This document shows, piece after piece, positions 1 to 11,389 of a DNA stretch of 64,000 bases. How positions within the stretch are numbered: the first letter of the stretch is position 1; every line of letters begins with the position of its first letter. Both the position numbers and the translations under genes were made by a program. Source of the stretch: Lutraria lutraria (taxonomy: Eukaryota > Mollusca > Bivalvia > Venerida > Mactridae); NCBI GenBank assembly GCA_964023205.1, contig OZ026842.1:4381067-4445066 (forward strand), in the 5' to 3' direction. A model generated the notes under the pieces. The model worked only from the letters and a program-made list of their open reading frames with translations, ran no database searches and was not told where the DNA came from.

Positions 1-59
1 TCCAGATGGAACATTCCTGAATTTAAAGTAATTGTGAAGTACATGTACGTCGTCATTTC

Positions 60-260
60 TCTATGCCTGTCAGTTTGGTGATGACGCGTATCTTGTACAC
101 AAAGTTACACGGGTTTTTTTACTAAATCGAAATGGCGAATTGTCTCTCAAACTGGACCAAAGAATGTCGGCGTCCTTTTGCTAAATTTTCTTTGATACCA
201 ACTTCAAAAACAAGTCACCGCCTTTGATTTAACCGAAATGCTTCTTAAAAAATACTATTT
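60..260 (+). repeat. Dispersed repeat shared with 35050-35180
   Basis: GATGACGCGTATCTTGTACA, ATTTTCTTTGATACCAACTT and TTTGATTTAACCGAAATG match the reverse complement of 35050-35180. The first 460 bases hold no recognised exon. Confidence 0.6.
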
Positions 261-653
261 ATATAACAGCTGTGTTTTCCCGCAGTCATGTTATGCACTC
301 GTCGTAAAGTGACGTCACACACTCTATATATTGCACGTTAACAAACGAAATTAGTGTTTTTAGAAGAAATAGGGCTCGTTCGTCGGTAATTATTATCTTG
401 GGATAATATAACCAATTGCTTGGGGTTGGTTTGCATGTATTTTTGTAGCAAAAAGCTAATGGGACTTTAATAGCTAAAACTATTCGTTTTACGACATTCC
501 TGCAAATGCTTGTTTTTATTTGTTTTTCGTCTAAGAGTATTATTTAGCAAATCTATCCCATTAACCAGCGCTATATACTAACAATCGCTGTCCTGTGATA
601 CTTGCAAAACACTGCTAGATAAACTGGCCTTAATTTGCCTGTTGACATTTCAG

Positions 654-899
654 ATTGTAAAAAGGGATTTTATGGTCCTAATTGTACAAAATGTAACTGT
701 AATGGACAGCCATGTAACGTAAGTACTGGTGAATGTATGTGTGCTCCAGGATGGGAAGGTGACACGTGTTCTGCAGATATTGATGAATGTTCGATGGGGA
801 TTGATACCTGTGCAGAATTTTTTGAGTGTATGAATACACATGGTTCATTTTCTTGTGAATGCGGTCCTGGTACCAAATATAATGGTTCACATTGTGAAG
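654..899 (+). CDS. Paralogue EGF exon (two EGF modules)
   Basis: 246 nt, phase 1 to phase 1, between TTGACATTTCAG and GTACGA. First module CKKGFYGPNC to WEGDTC, then a calcium-binding EGF starting DIDEC. Near identical in layout to 14391-14636, diverging mostly in the second module. The apparent ORF beyond 899 is intron. Confidence 0.88.
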
Positions 900-3800
900 G
901 TACGATCTTAATGATTTATCAACTGTCTGAATATATGATATCAATGGTCAATAATTAACTTTGCGCATGTCTTCTTTATGGGTCCGAAGTTCGTTGCTTT
1001 CCATGTTGGACACGAATTCATTTTACAGACAGAACATAGAAAAATGCATACTTTAAATATGTCAAACAAGTCAATAATACAATGTAAGTTTAGAATAGTC
1101 AGATAAATTAGCAGCATCATATGCGTGTTTAATATTAAACGTCCAAGTAGCCTTCATTTTCAGTTTTAAAAAATCAATGATCGTTTATAAAATGAATGGC
1201 ATCAATTCACAGGGTGGCTTTTATTCGGAGGTGACCGCTAATACAAGCCTTACTGTATGCATTATTTTGATGTTTGTCTAATTGTACAGCATGTGAGGGG
1301 ATGTATTACGGATATAACTGTTCATATGTCTGTGACTGTGAGGTAGAGCATAGTGATCAAACAACAACAAACAGATCATGTGACATAGTAACCGGGAACT
1401 GTGCATGTTTACCGAAATGGACCGGAAGTAGATGTAACCAGTCCTCATCGTCAGGAAGTACAGATGTCAAAATGATGATTATTATAATATCCTCAGCTAC
1501 AGTCGGGTTCATTTTGCTGGGGGTTATAATTACGGTTTGTGTATGCAAATACAGGAAAAGTGGTCCAAAAGGTAGGTTTATGCATAACTTCAAAATTCAA
1601 TTCAAGTTTCTTTGGTATGGAGTCATTCTTTAATACCGTCGTAGATTTTCGATGATATTAAACACTGTCAGTCGAACCTTTGAACAAATAATACCCACGA
1701 GAAAGACATAATGTGGTCTTTTTGACAGGTGGTCTTAACTTGGAGTTAATTTGTTATAAACAATCTATGACGGTTTTAAAAGAATGGTCTTTATGAGCTT
1801 AATCTAACCAAGTGTGTTAAGCATATTCTGCAATGTAATTTAACACAGCAATAAATAGATATGTTACCAGACTTTGACAGCACAGAAATGTTCACACTTA
1901 AACTGTATTATACCATCTATAAAAAAGGTAGTCCTAGAAATGTTGGAACACGTGCATACTTCACAATTCACCACAAATACTTTTGCTGGTTATTTCTAAC
2001 ATGAATCGGGATTTCAGCTTTCAAATCTAGCCTCATTTTGAATTGTAATGTGTGTCAAATACATGTGTTTCCGGTCGAACACAATGGCTATTAGGAAAAC
2101 CGCCTGTGTCATGCCTAGGGGCGTAGTGTACCTATGATAATAATTTGGCGAATTTATGACGAAATTCATGTTTACTTATATATACATAATAAAGGGGGGG
2201 GGGGGACTCCGCTCACATTCTCATTTTGACACCTCTCAAACAAAGCCCGATTATATGGTAATCCTTTGTCCGAGGAAACTGAACTATGTTTAGATCAATA
2301 GCAGATATAATTTCCTTTCCAAAAATGTATAGGTTTTCATGGTAATCTGTAATGACTTAGATGCATCAGCTCTCAAAAACGAAAGTTGTACCCGAAAAAC
2401 GCGTTTAGGACGAGATCCTGCAACCGGCTGTTTACATTGCATATCATACGAAATAAGACTGTCACAAGATATGCATACTAAAATAGCCAACAAATCAACT
2501 AAGGTAGTTATTTGGGAACACTTATCAACCATGGTATACGAGTACATAACACAGCCGTATCATTGAAAAACCTAGTGTGCAAACTGAATCGCCCAGGAAC
2601 AACCAGAGATCAAAACCCTGTAGGGAAAAAAATATCTGGAAACCTGTACCCCATGCCAAGTTTCAGATTGCAGAGCATATGGGGTCACACTCTTTACAAA
2701 TGCGATGTGAAAGTTCGACAGTATAGTGATTATACAAAACTATACATAATCATAATAACCGAAATTGTTTCTGACATCTAAAATGTTTTAATACTACTGA
2801 AATTGAACTTGTGAAGAGCTATCCGGCAGAATGACAAATTACACATCATTCCTTGGAATACAATACGCGCACGAGATTTTCGTGCACTTCTGTATAAAAC
2901 ACCCTTAATAATATGCAACGCGGAAAGACAAATATTTCACGCTATACTATCCAACCGCGTGAAATGAATAGTATTAACTCACCACTCCACAGGGAGCCGG
3001 TAATATTTCCACAAGTGGAGGAAAATCTACATTTTTGTCAATTTTTCTCAGGAGGGTATGACATGTCCACCGGTATTCGAACCCTGATTGCTGGGTTACA
3101 AGACAAATTGACAAGCACACTAACACTGGTGACTACGGCCATCGAAAACAATTGCATCTTATTTTACGTATACATATATTCATAATGTTATACCTTTTAA
3201 TCATTATTAGGAGAAGGCAAATCTCCAATGTCAACAAGAGGAACTGTAAACACTGTAAGTATTATTTAACACACATAAATATAGTATGTGTGTATATGTA
3301 ATTTAATGGGCTTTGTAATTAAAATACATTGTGCTATTTTGATAATATTTTAGCTCACCTGACACAGAGTGCCAATGTGAGTTTTTAGGACCAAGCTTAG
3401 TCCGTCGTCGTCCATCGCCCGTCGTTCGTCGGCTGTCGTCAACAATTTCTTTAAACAGCATCTCCTCCTAAACCACTGGATCAATTTCAACAAAAGCCTA
3501 GAGCTTCGATATTTTGTATGTGGCATTGTCTAGTGGGCCTGTACAAAGTTTGTTCAAATTATGGCCCCAGGGTCAAATTTAACTCTATTTTATATAGGAA
3601 ATTTTAAAAGATCTTCTTTTCAAAAACCACTAGGCCTAGAGCTTTGATATGTGTGATATGAGTGTGTAATATTGTCTAGAGGACCTCTACCAAGTTTGTT
3701 CAAATCTTTGCCCTAGGGTCAAAATTGGCCCCGCCCCGGGGATCACTTGATTTATAAAGACTTATATATGAAAATTTAAAAAATATTCTTCTCTGAAACC

Positions 3801-5910
3801 ACTACGCTTGTGGTTGAATATTTGATGTGTACCATTGCCTAGTGGACCTCTACCAAGTTTGTTCAAATTATTGACCTAGGGTCAAAATTGGCCCCGCCCC
3901 GGGGATCACTTGATTTATAAAGACTTATATATGAAAATTTAAAAAATATTCTTCTCTGAAACCACTACGCTTGTGATTGAATATTTGATGTGTACCATTG
4001 CCTAGTGGACCTCTACCAAGTTTGTTCAAATTATTGACCTAAGGTCAAAATTAGCACCGGTCCGGGGGTCACTTGATTTATAAAGACTTATATAGGAATT
4101 TTTTTTAAAAATTCTTCTCTAAAACCACTCGGCCTAGAGCTTGAATATTTGGTATGTAGCATTGCCTAGTGGACCTCTACCAAGTTTGTTCAAATCATTG
4201 CCCTATGGTCAAAATTGGCCCTGCCCCGGTGGTCACTTGATTTATATAGACTTACATAGGAAAAATGAAAACAAATCATCTTGTTCATGACCACAAGGCC
4301 TAGAGCTTCAATATTTTGTATGTGGCATTGTCTAGTGGACCTGTATGAAGTTTGTTCAAATTGTGGCACCGGGGTCAAAATTGGCACTGCCCCGGGGGAC
4401 ACTTGATTTATATAGACTTATATAGGACAATTTAAAAATAAAAAATCTCTGAAAACACTAGGCCTAGAGCTTGAATATTTGGTATGTAGCATTGCCTAGT
4501 GGACCTCTACCAAATTTGTTCAAATCATTGCCCTAGGGTCAAAATTGGCTCTGCCCCGGGGGTCACTTGATTTATATAGACTTATATAGGACAATTGAAA
4601 AAAAGTCATCTTGTTCATGACCACAATGCTTAGAGCTTCAATATTTTGTAAGTTGCATTGTCTAGGGGACCTGTATGAAGTTTGTTCAAATTGTGGCACA
4701 GAGGTCAAAATTGGCACTGCCCCGGGTGACACTTGATTTATATAGAGTTATATAGGATTTTTTTTTAAAAATCTTCTTGTTCCAAACCACTAGGCCTTGA
4801 GCTTTGATATTTTGTATGTGGCATTGTCTATTTTATCATTTTTTTTCCCGAGGGTCAATATTGGCCCCGCCCCGGGGGTCACTTGATTTATGAAGACTTG
4901 TATAGGAACATTTTTAAAAATCTTCTTGTCCAAAACCATGAGACCTTGGGCTTAGATATTTTGGATGTTGCATTTTCTTGTGGATCTCTACCAAGTTTGT
5001 TCAAAGCATGGCCCCATGGTCAATATTGGCCCGGTCCTGGGGATTAGTTGATTTCAACAACTACTGAACAGTCGGGGTAGATGAATATTTACCATGTCAA
5101 GTTACTTTCCTTGATTTAATTATCCCTTAGTGTTACAATGCTCAGGTGAGCGATATAGGGTCATCATGGCGCTCTTGTTTATAATAACGGCATCAATGCG
5201 TTTACGCCGCTCTGTGCGTACCTTGATTAATATTCCGAATGAATGCATATTGAAAATAACCCTCAATTTTGAAAATAATCCTCATTACCCTTCAGCCAAT
5301 TCAGCTTTTTATTAATTGCTTTTAAATGTGTTGTTCTCATAGAAACTGATTTTCATACGTTCAAACGTTTTACACCAAATGTACCATTTATTGATGCTTT
5401 GTAAATCGGAATTTGTTGTACATATAATTTATAAGAACTTCATAGTATAATATTCCTTTTGTTTACATTTTGGCTATTGCCTTTATCAAAAACGGATATT
5501 CGTAACAAACTACATGATTTCAGTACATAAATAGTTTTATGAAATGTTTTTATGACGTCAAGAAATTAAAGGTTTTTATATGTATCAATTCTCTCTGGAA
5601 AAAAAACTTTTTCTTTCAGAAATAGGTTTTACATGATGGAAAACAACAGTGAATTTTTTTCCCATCAACATTGCATATTTAATTAATACTTTTACAATAG
5701 ATTATTGCATAATTCTTTTTGAGCATGTTGTACGACTTTATGTATGTCATTGGGGTCATAAAAACATTTCCATCCGGACACTCCACAGACATATAATTTG
5801 TATTCGATCTTTAACGTAATATAAAAGAGACATGTTTTTCTGTGTCAAACTCTTTGTTATGCAGGTACTTCGTAACAAATTATTTTTGTACATTTTAGGA
5901 ACAAAAGTAG
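654..5910 (+). CDS. Tail-truncated paralogue of the SRCR-EGF receptor (5' part outside window)
   Basis: Plus-strand paralogue of exons 8-11 of the minus-strand receptor. The EGF exon (654-899) and EGF/membrane exon (1290-1571) have the same lengths (246 and 282 nt) and phases as the intact gene, with open frames and conserved cysteines, so the ectodomain and membrane anchor look functional. The juxtamembrane exon (3211-3254) lacks the last two nucleotides, so it ends in phase 0. Splicing to the next acceptor (exon from 5899) then gives three codons and a TAG at 5908-5910. Even in the ancestral frame the tail would stop at 5984-5986, because about 350 bp are deleted. All tyrosine motifs are lost. 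SRCR exons would lie left of position 1. It may encode a membrane-bound decoy or be an early pseudogene. Confidence 0.7.
1290..1571 (+). CDS. Paralogue EGF and transmembrane exon
   Basis: 282 nt, phase 1 to phase 1, acceptor TTGTACAG, donor GTAGGT. One EGF module (CEGMYYGYNC to WTGSRC), Ser-rich stalk, hydrophobic helix MMIIII to VCVC, then KYRK. Open and cysteine-complete. Confidence 0.88.
2985..3165 (-). mobile_element. tRNA-derived SINE, left arm copy
   Basis: Minus-strand copy: tRNA-like head with B-box GGTTCGAATACCGG (near 3075) and body CTCCACTTGTGGAAATATTA. Occupies the same intron position as the SINE at 12460 in the inverted arm, so it predates the duplication. Confidence 0.75.
3211..3254 (+). 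CDS. Paralogue juxtamembrane exon, 2 nt short
   Basis: 44 nt between ATTATTAG and GTAAGT. The intact gene has 46 nt: its exon ends ACTGT before GTAAGT, here it ends ACT. The loss of GT moves the downstream frame. Confidence 0.72.
3352..5177 (+). mobile_element. 1.8-kb AGCTCACC repeat element with internal 165-bp satellite
   Basis: Ends are an inverted pair AGCTCACCTG and CAGGTGAGCG. The interior is a tandem array of about ten 165-bp units (each with AAGTTTGTTCAAAT and a GGTCAAAATTGGCCCCGCCC block); two neighbouring units form a 330-bp higher-order repeat around 4190-4730. The inverted paralogous arm (near 12265) has the uninterrupted site, so this is an insertion younger than the duplication. 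Confidence 0.85.
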
Positions 5911-5986
5911 TAATGATTTGACTGCCACTATCCAATCGTCAGACTACAATATTACAATAAATGACTGTACCAAATCGTATATTTGA
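5899..5986 (+). pseudogene. Relic of the tail exon, internally deleted
   Basis: Follows the acceptor ACATTTTAG. The first part matches the start of tail exon 11385-11318; it then jumps, just after AATGAC, to sequence matching the 3' UTR of the intact gene just past its stop (ACCAAATCGTAT, compare 10964 on the minus strand). About 350 bp of coding tail are missing. In the phase produced by the short exon upstream, a TAG occurs at 5908-5910. Confidence 0.75.
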
Positions 5987-6589
5987 TGTTGTGGTAACTA
6001 ATGCATTCTCCAACAACCGAACTTTTATCTATTCACAATCAAAATTCGGTTGAACTTTTTATCATTTACACCTTGCCGTTTACAAATGATATGAATTAAC
6101 TAAAGTTTCGTTCGGCGCACATACAAATTATTCTTATCAAATATGTTTAAAACTCACGTAAATTTTTAAGTTAGTTTTCATTTGATTTTTATTGGAGTCC
6201 CATACTGCTATGTTCACCATTTACTGCAATACATATATGTTAGATTGTGTATATATATATATATATGTATCTATATTTTGTATCACTATACAAAGAAAGT
6301 TTTGTTTATCATTACCCCATTCTTGGATTGTTTTTTAACCATTGCCTCTGGCTGGTTTTTATTCGTTTGTCCTCTTTTTGGTATGTTTGATTAACATTGT
6401 CCTATTTGTTTGTTTGTTGATCATTGCCCCGATGTCAATTCAGTATAGTCAGTTATTCATATTAGTCAGTTTATATAGTAAGTATAATTAACATAATGTT
6501 TTATGTAACAAATATTTTACTCAAGACTTTAAATGTAATTATGCATTTTGCTGTGATGATAACTGTCATGTCGTCCTATTTTATACAAC

Positions 6590-6900
6590 ACAATGTTACA
6601 AGGACCACCATGGAAATTAGAGTTAATTAAAAACTGTCTATTGTGTTATCCTTGACATATAATGTTGATTGACATGGCAAATTAAATTAATTAAATGTTG
6701 TTAATTGTATGTTTTTAATTATGCTTGCTAAAAAATAGTATGTAGTTGTATTGAAACGATCTGTCTATCAATCATTGCCTCTCTATGTCATGCCACCGGC
6801 CCTTAGGGGCCACAATCGAAATAAGGAGTCACCCTTTTTGTGTTATCCTTGGTGTTGGTGTGCATGTCATGGTGATTATGCCCATGTTAGTGTTATGTTA
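6590..6900 (+). mobile_element. Two LINE-like 3' tail motifs
   Basis: Around 6599 and 6805 the motif ACCA..ATGGAAAT / GGCCACAATCGAAATAAGGA followed by TGTGTTATCCTTG resembles the 3' UTR of the LINE at 49275-49320. No coding sequence around them. Confidence 0.45.
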
Positions 6901-7115
6901 TGTTTCTCTACATGTTAATATTTACCATGTATGTACCTTATGCCAAAATAAATCTTGTCTTAATTATGATTGTTATGTCCGCCATACGTGAATAAGGAAA
7001 TGTGATGTTCTTTTTTCAACATGGAAACATTTGTTAGATGAAATGATCGTAGTGTATGATTGTACTTTTATTAAATACTAACAACGTCAATGATATATAT
7101 TAATGTAAATCTATG

Positions 7116-7303
7116 TACAGTCAAACCTTTGTTAGCGGTCACCCCCGAATCAAGTCCACTCTGAATAAAGCTTGGCCATTATTTTAGAAACCATCATTGA
7201 CTGTTTAGAACAGAATGACCCAAAATAAAGGCCACCAGTTCTGTCTATAAAGGTCACAGTATGTCATTCCTTAGGGTGGCTTTTGTTCACAGGTTTGGCT
7301 GTA
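7116..7303. mobile_element. 188-bp MITE, TACAGTCAAACCT family
   Basis: Inverted ends TACAGTCAAACCT and AGGTTTGGCTGTA (one mismatch). Further members: 13416-13573, part at 1203-1260, 13978-14110, 40590-40721 and 42440-42595. The copies at 1203 and 13978 sit at equivalent places in the two duplicated arms. Confidence 0.78.
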
Positions 7304-7784
7304 TGTTATAACTGATATGACATTTGAACTATTGTTGGTTATACTTTTGTTTGTTTATCCTATGATGTCATGTACATTGTTGTTCTCTTTGTCTTATATA
7401 CATTGTACTGTCTGATGTCCATTCCCGTAGCATATACATGTTTGTATACCTTAGGCACACCGACCTTGACTTTTTGTTTATGTGCAAACGTATAAAATTA
7501 TGTCAGAATGTCAGTGTATACTCATGGACATATAATTGCCAACTTGCATTTCAGAAATAAATTGTAAATCTTGTACTCCATGGTAACACAAACAACATAA
7601 CACATGATGAGAGTTTTTCAAGCAAATTACATTTGTATATACTCAAAAGAAAACTACTAGACACATATACACTCATAAATATATGAGTAAAGTAACTAGT
7701 GCGCATTAATTTCTTCTTTACTCTTTACACTCCCAACTCAATCTGAAATTAGAAGAGAAAATTGCCTAAGAAGAAATAGTTTTT

Positions 7785-7985
7785 AGAAGCGAAAGCGAAG
7801 CGAGAGCTTCTATAGTGATACACTCAGTTTTGTATTTACAAAAAAACGTGACGCCTCTTATCCATGCATTCGCGTTGAAAAATAGTACCGCTGGTTATCT
7901 ACCGATTGGAGTTATGACACAAGTTGGATATATCGCAGGATTATGTTCGTTTTGAATTATTACATTGTTATGGCATAATTTCAAA
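7785..7985 (+). repeat. Dispersed repeat (AGCGAAAGCGAAGCGAGAG)
   Basis: Shares AACGTGACGCCTCTTATCCA and TTTTGAATTATTACATTGTT with 56545-56750, in direct orientation. Confidence 0.7.
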
Positions 7986-8449
7986 CCGTAAAACTATTGA
8001 GTAAGACAATTACATTATTTAATATTTTCCTTTTGGTTGCCATAGAAACCACAGTTCTGCATGGAATGAGCTTCTTTTATCGTTTTTTTTTTTTTTTGTA
8101 AATGACCACCCAAAGATCATTTCCTTGGAGTTTCTTCTAATTTGAGACAGCCGTTTCAGAGGAAAAGTCCTTTGAAGAATTGAAGACGAACAGACGGACG
8201 GACAACAGCCACAACAGCGCGCTAACAGCTCTCCCTGAGCTTTCTTGTAATAACTGTAATGTACTATTATACGACACCGACGAGTAACTGCACATTTTAA
8301 TGCATGATTGCTATCAATTTCTTCAAAATAGGATGCCAAAATGAACTTTTAAGAAAAAAATGTAAATATTCGACTACCTACATATAATGATTTTTAGAAT
8401 ACGTTTGACTGGGTATAAAGCTGTTCTACTGATGACTTCAAATGAATAA

Positions 8450-8740
8450 ATATATATTATTGTCATATAAATGAAGGCTGAATGGAAAACTTTTCAAAAC
8501 ATGTTGAAAAAATATATATATGAAATTGATATATGTGATTTTGGCCCATGCGCCCCACCATACGTTCGGCGCCAAAAAAGAGGTCTTGGGACTCTTTTTT
8601 TTCCTGAGTTATTGTTCATTCCATAAAGTAGAGATCTTAAACTGTATTGTGTGAAAAAATTACGGATGTACTTTTTGGTAAAACTTTCTTCATATGTTTA
8701 CCCATGTCCTTTATAAAAAAATGCTTTAGTTTGTGTTCGT
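8450..8740 (+). repeat. Dispersed repeat, copy 1
   Basis: Contains GGCCCATGCGCCCCACCATA, GAGTTATTGTTCATTCCATA and CATATGTTTACCCATGTCCT. An inverted copy lies at 41030-41275. Confidence 0.75.
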
Positions 8741-10622
8741 TGTATTACATTATCTTATTTTGTGTAGACGACCGCAACATTTCAATTATTCGTTTGTTTT
8801 TATACCAGACTTTTAATTAGCCAATCAAATCAAATCTCACAAACCTACTGGTTATAAAAGCATGTGCCCTTATAGGGGTGTAGCTTGCTCTATGATAATG
8901 TGTAGGCACCTTTCTAGCGAGGTCCAGGGCGTCTTTTCATCGTAGATTGCCGGGGAGACGCATATTGCAGAATAATTCGGTGAGTTATAGCCTGAAATAT
9001 TTTTATATGAATATCTTGCAGTTTTTTCCCTGCTAGATTTATTCATTTTGCGTTTTCAATTATCAAACGGTTTTCCAAGAAAGTTGCAAATGTTTAGCAA
9101 GAACTGCATGCACATTGTTTAAGCTTTGGGTACTCTGATGACCCATTCTTCCGGCCCCTAATCATTCATTTTTATTGCGTTTTTCGAATAGGAAGCTACG
9201 CCAGTGTTTGTGATATGCTGAATATGTCTAGTGATATATTTATGTGAGCATTTCCATGTAGTTACAATAATGGAACACTTTTTGTAACATTTATACGTTT
9301 AAGTGTTTATACAGACTTTGTTTACGGGGGTATAACAACATGTATAAATAGAAAATGAAAAAAAATATCTGAAATTTGATATTTTTCAGTTAGTATAGCC
9401 TATTTAAAGATAATTCTATATATGTGCATTTAATATCATCCTAAGACAATTTAAGAAATATTGAAGAAATTATTTTCAGATTTATACAGAGAATTTTGCA
9501 CCAAATTGCCATACCACTACGTTCAAATTATCTCCCTTATTAAAAACCACAAAATGTGATTCTGACTATATTTCCTGTCTCAAATCATTAATTTAACATC
9601 CTTACTAATATCCCTATCCAAAAGTCATACAATTATTTAGCTGATTATAATTACAAAAACGAGTTTATGTAAAGATGTGTCTGAGGACCGTGGGAAAATT
9701 TATTTTGGATTCAAAAGTGAATTCGAGTTGTTTCCCTTAGATATTAAGGTTATAAGGGAATAGGATCTTTGAGCCCAAGGAATTTCACAATATTGGGTAA
9801 TAATTTATCTCTTATTGTTGGTGCTATTTATTTTTTAGTAGACGTATATATAAGGCTGTAAAATGATCCATTCTAGTGAGAAACTGTATTTTATTACCCC
9901 AAACCAAACTTTTTTCAAGAAAATACTGTTAAAAGTTTACTATCACACTGTGACGGTAAAAAATGTTCAGTCACGTGGTACCATGAATGTAACAGTAAAA
10001 ATGTCCCCTGTTTGCCTGGGAAATTATAATTACGAAAAAAGAGAGGGGTAATAATGTGTTATGTGAAATACGTTACAGAATAATGGCTGACAAATTCCGT
10101 TTACATTTATGAAAGAAATGTGTTGTTAACAAGATAAGAATACAAGAGGACAGAAATAAACAAACCAAAGAATAGGGCATAAAAAAGAGATACCAAAAAA
10201 TGGGGCATTGATAAACAAACGTTCCAAAAAGGGGCTTTGATAAATAAACAAAGATACCAAAATAGGGGCTATGATAAATAAACAAAGATAACAAACATGG
10301 GACAATGACAAATGAACAAACACTGGTTTAATTCAGCAACGTAGTAATGATAGAAGACAGTTAAGGACATGCTTCTGAGTTTTATAAAAACCTACTGCTT
10401 GATTCCTGGAACACTAAAGTAAATGATGTGAAGGATACGTGTCTGTCGACAAGAAAACCTTTTTCAATTTCACATCTTTCTGCACATCAATGTCATGATA
10501 TTTTAGCAAGTTAAGATCACTGTAACTATGTTTTGTTTATTTTGTGTGGTATTTTTTACCTGTCTAAGGAGGCTGAAATAAAATCCTAATTCCAAACAGT
10601 CAATCCACAATTTCAGTCTCCA

Positions 10623-10628
10623 TTTATT
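10623..10628 (-). terminator. Candidate poly(A) signal of the receptor gene
   Basis: Reading the minus strand, the first AATAAA found downstream of the stop lies here, about 345 nt past it. A second AATAAA lies at 10536-10541. Choice between them cannot be made from sequence alone. Confidence 0.35.
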
Positions 10629-10971
10629 GTCGTTGACATTCAGCTACAGATGGCAACCATATCATTGTTAATGTTGAACGTAGCAATATGGGACTACACA
10701 GGTTATGCATCAGAACCAGTCAAACATAAGACAAATACAAATCATCTTGAAGTGGAGCCTGATGGCCAGTCCAGAGGAAAACTACACTTAAAGACAGTTT
10801 GAAACACAGTTAGAAACAAAGTTTGTCTGTGTGATAGAAACTTCAGTTAAATTCATATCATTTTAAAAGGCAAGTTCATTTACAACCGAATTTTGATTGG
10901 CATTAGGTAAAAGTTCGGTGTTTGGAGAATGCATTGGTTACCACAACATCAAAGATACGATTTGGTTTTGC

Positions 10972-11389
10972 TCACATATGCGTGTTCATTTTAGTGTACT
11001 CGTGATCAGTCTGCTCGTGACTTTTGAGTCCTTCATAATGTACGTTCTGTCCGCTAGACGGTATTTCGGGTAATTCTCGTTTTCCTTTGTCAAGCTCTAG
11101 GTAACCAAAGGAGTCAGTATCTGGACGTTTGTCCGCATAAGTGTAGTCATATTCCTTGCCTTTATTTAATTGGCTAGGCTTCAAATATCCAGCAGAATCA
11201 TAACCACCAGAGTATGCTTCATCAGCTGCCCATACACGAGCACTATCTGGTTTGTCCAGAAAATCACGATGCAAGTCATATTCCGTTTCATCTTCCATAT
11301 CTTGACCTACATTATGGTCATTTATTGTATAGTAATCTGGCTCATCAGCCGGTTGGATTGTGACAGGCATATCTTTACTACTTTCATTT
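10972..11389 (-). CDS. Receptor exon 11: tyrosine-rich cytoplasmic tail and stop
   Basis: 418 nt, last coding exon, 138 complete residues of tail. It contains 12 tyrosines, in contexts DYYTI, EYDLH, GYLKP (YxxP), GYLEL (YxxL), HYEGL (YxxL) and EYTKM (YxxM). YEGL and YTKM are separated by nine residues, resembling an ITAM with Met in the last position. A proline motif (LPEIP) lies between. Acceptor ACATTTTAG. The stop is at 10972-10974. Confidence 0.88.

Larger units (their letters stand above)
465..6430 (+). repeat. Left arm of large inverted duplication
   Basis: Exons, introns and flanking sequence recur in inverted order at about 10110-14825. Matching points include the sequence before the EGF exon (GCGCTATATACTAACAATCG), all four exons, a MITE at 1203, a SINE at 2985-3165, the CGCCGCTCTGTG block near 5200, the 3' UTR at 5970-6060 and a degenerate TTTGTTTATCATTGCCCC array at 6300-6430. 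Breakpoints are approximate. Confidence 0.82.
6430..10110. other. Spacer between the inverted arms
   Basis: AT-rich, no exon recognised. Holds LINE-tail motifs (6590-6900), a MITE (7116-7303) and two dispersed repeats (7785-7985, 8450-8740). A TATA-like GGTTATAAAAGC stands at 8850 but no transcript model follows. Confidence 0.6.

Noticed and set aside
8019..8339. 106-residue minus-strand ORF as a gene
   Set aside because: No domain, no splice or start support, contains a poly-Lys stretch from a T16 run.
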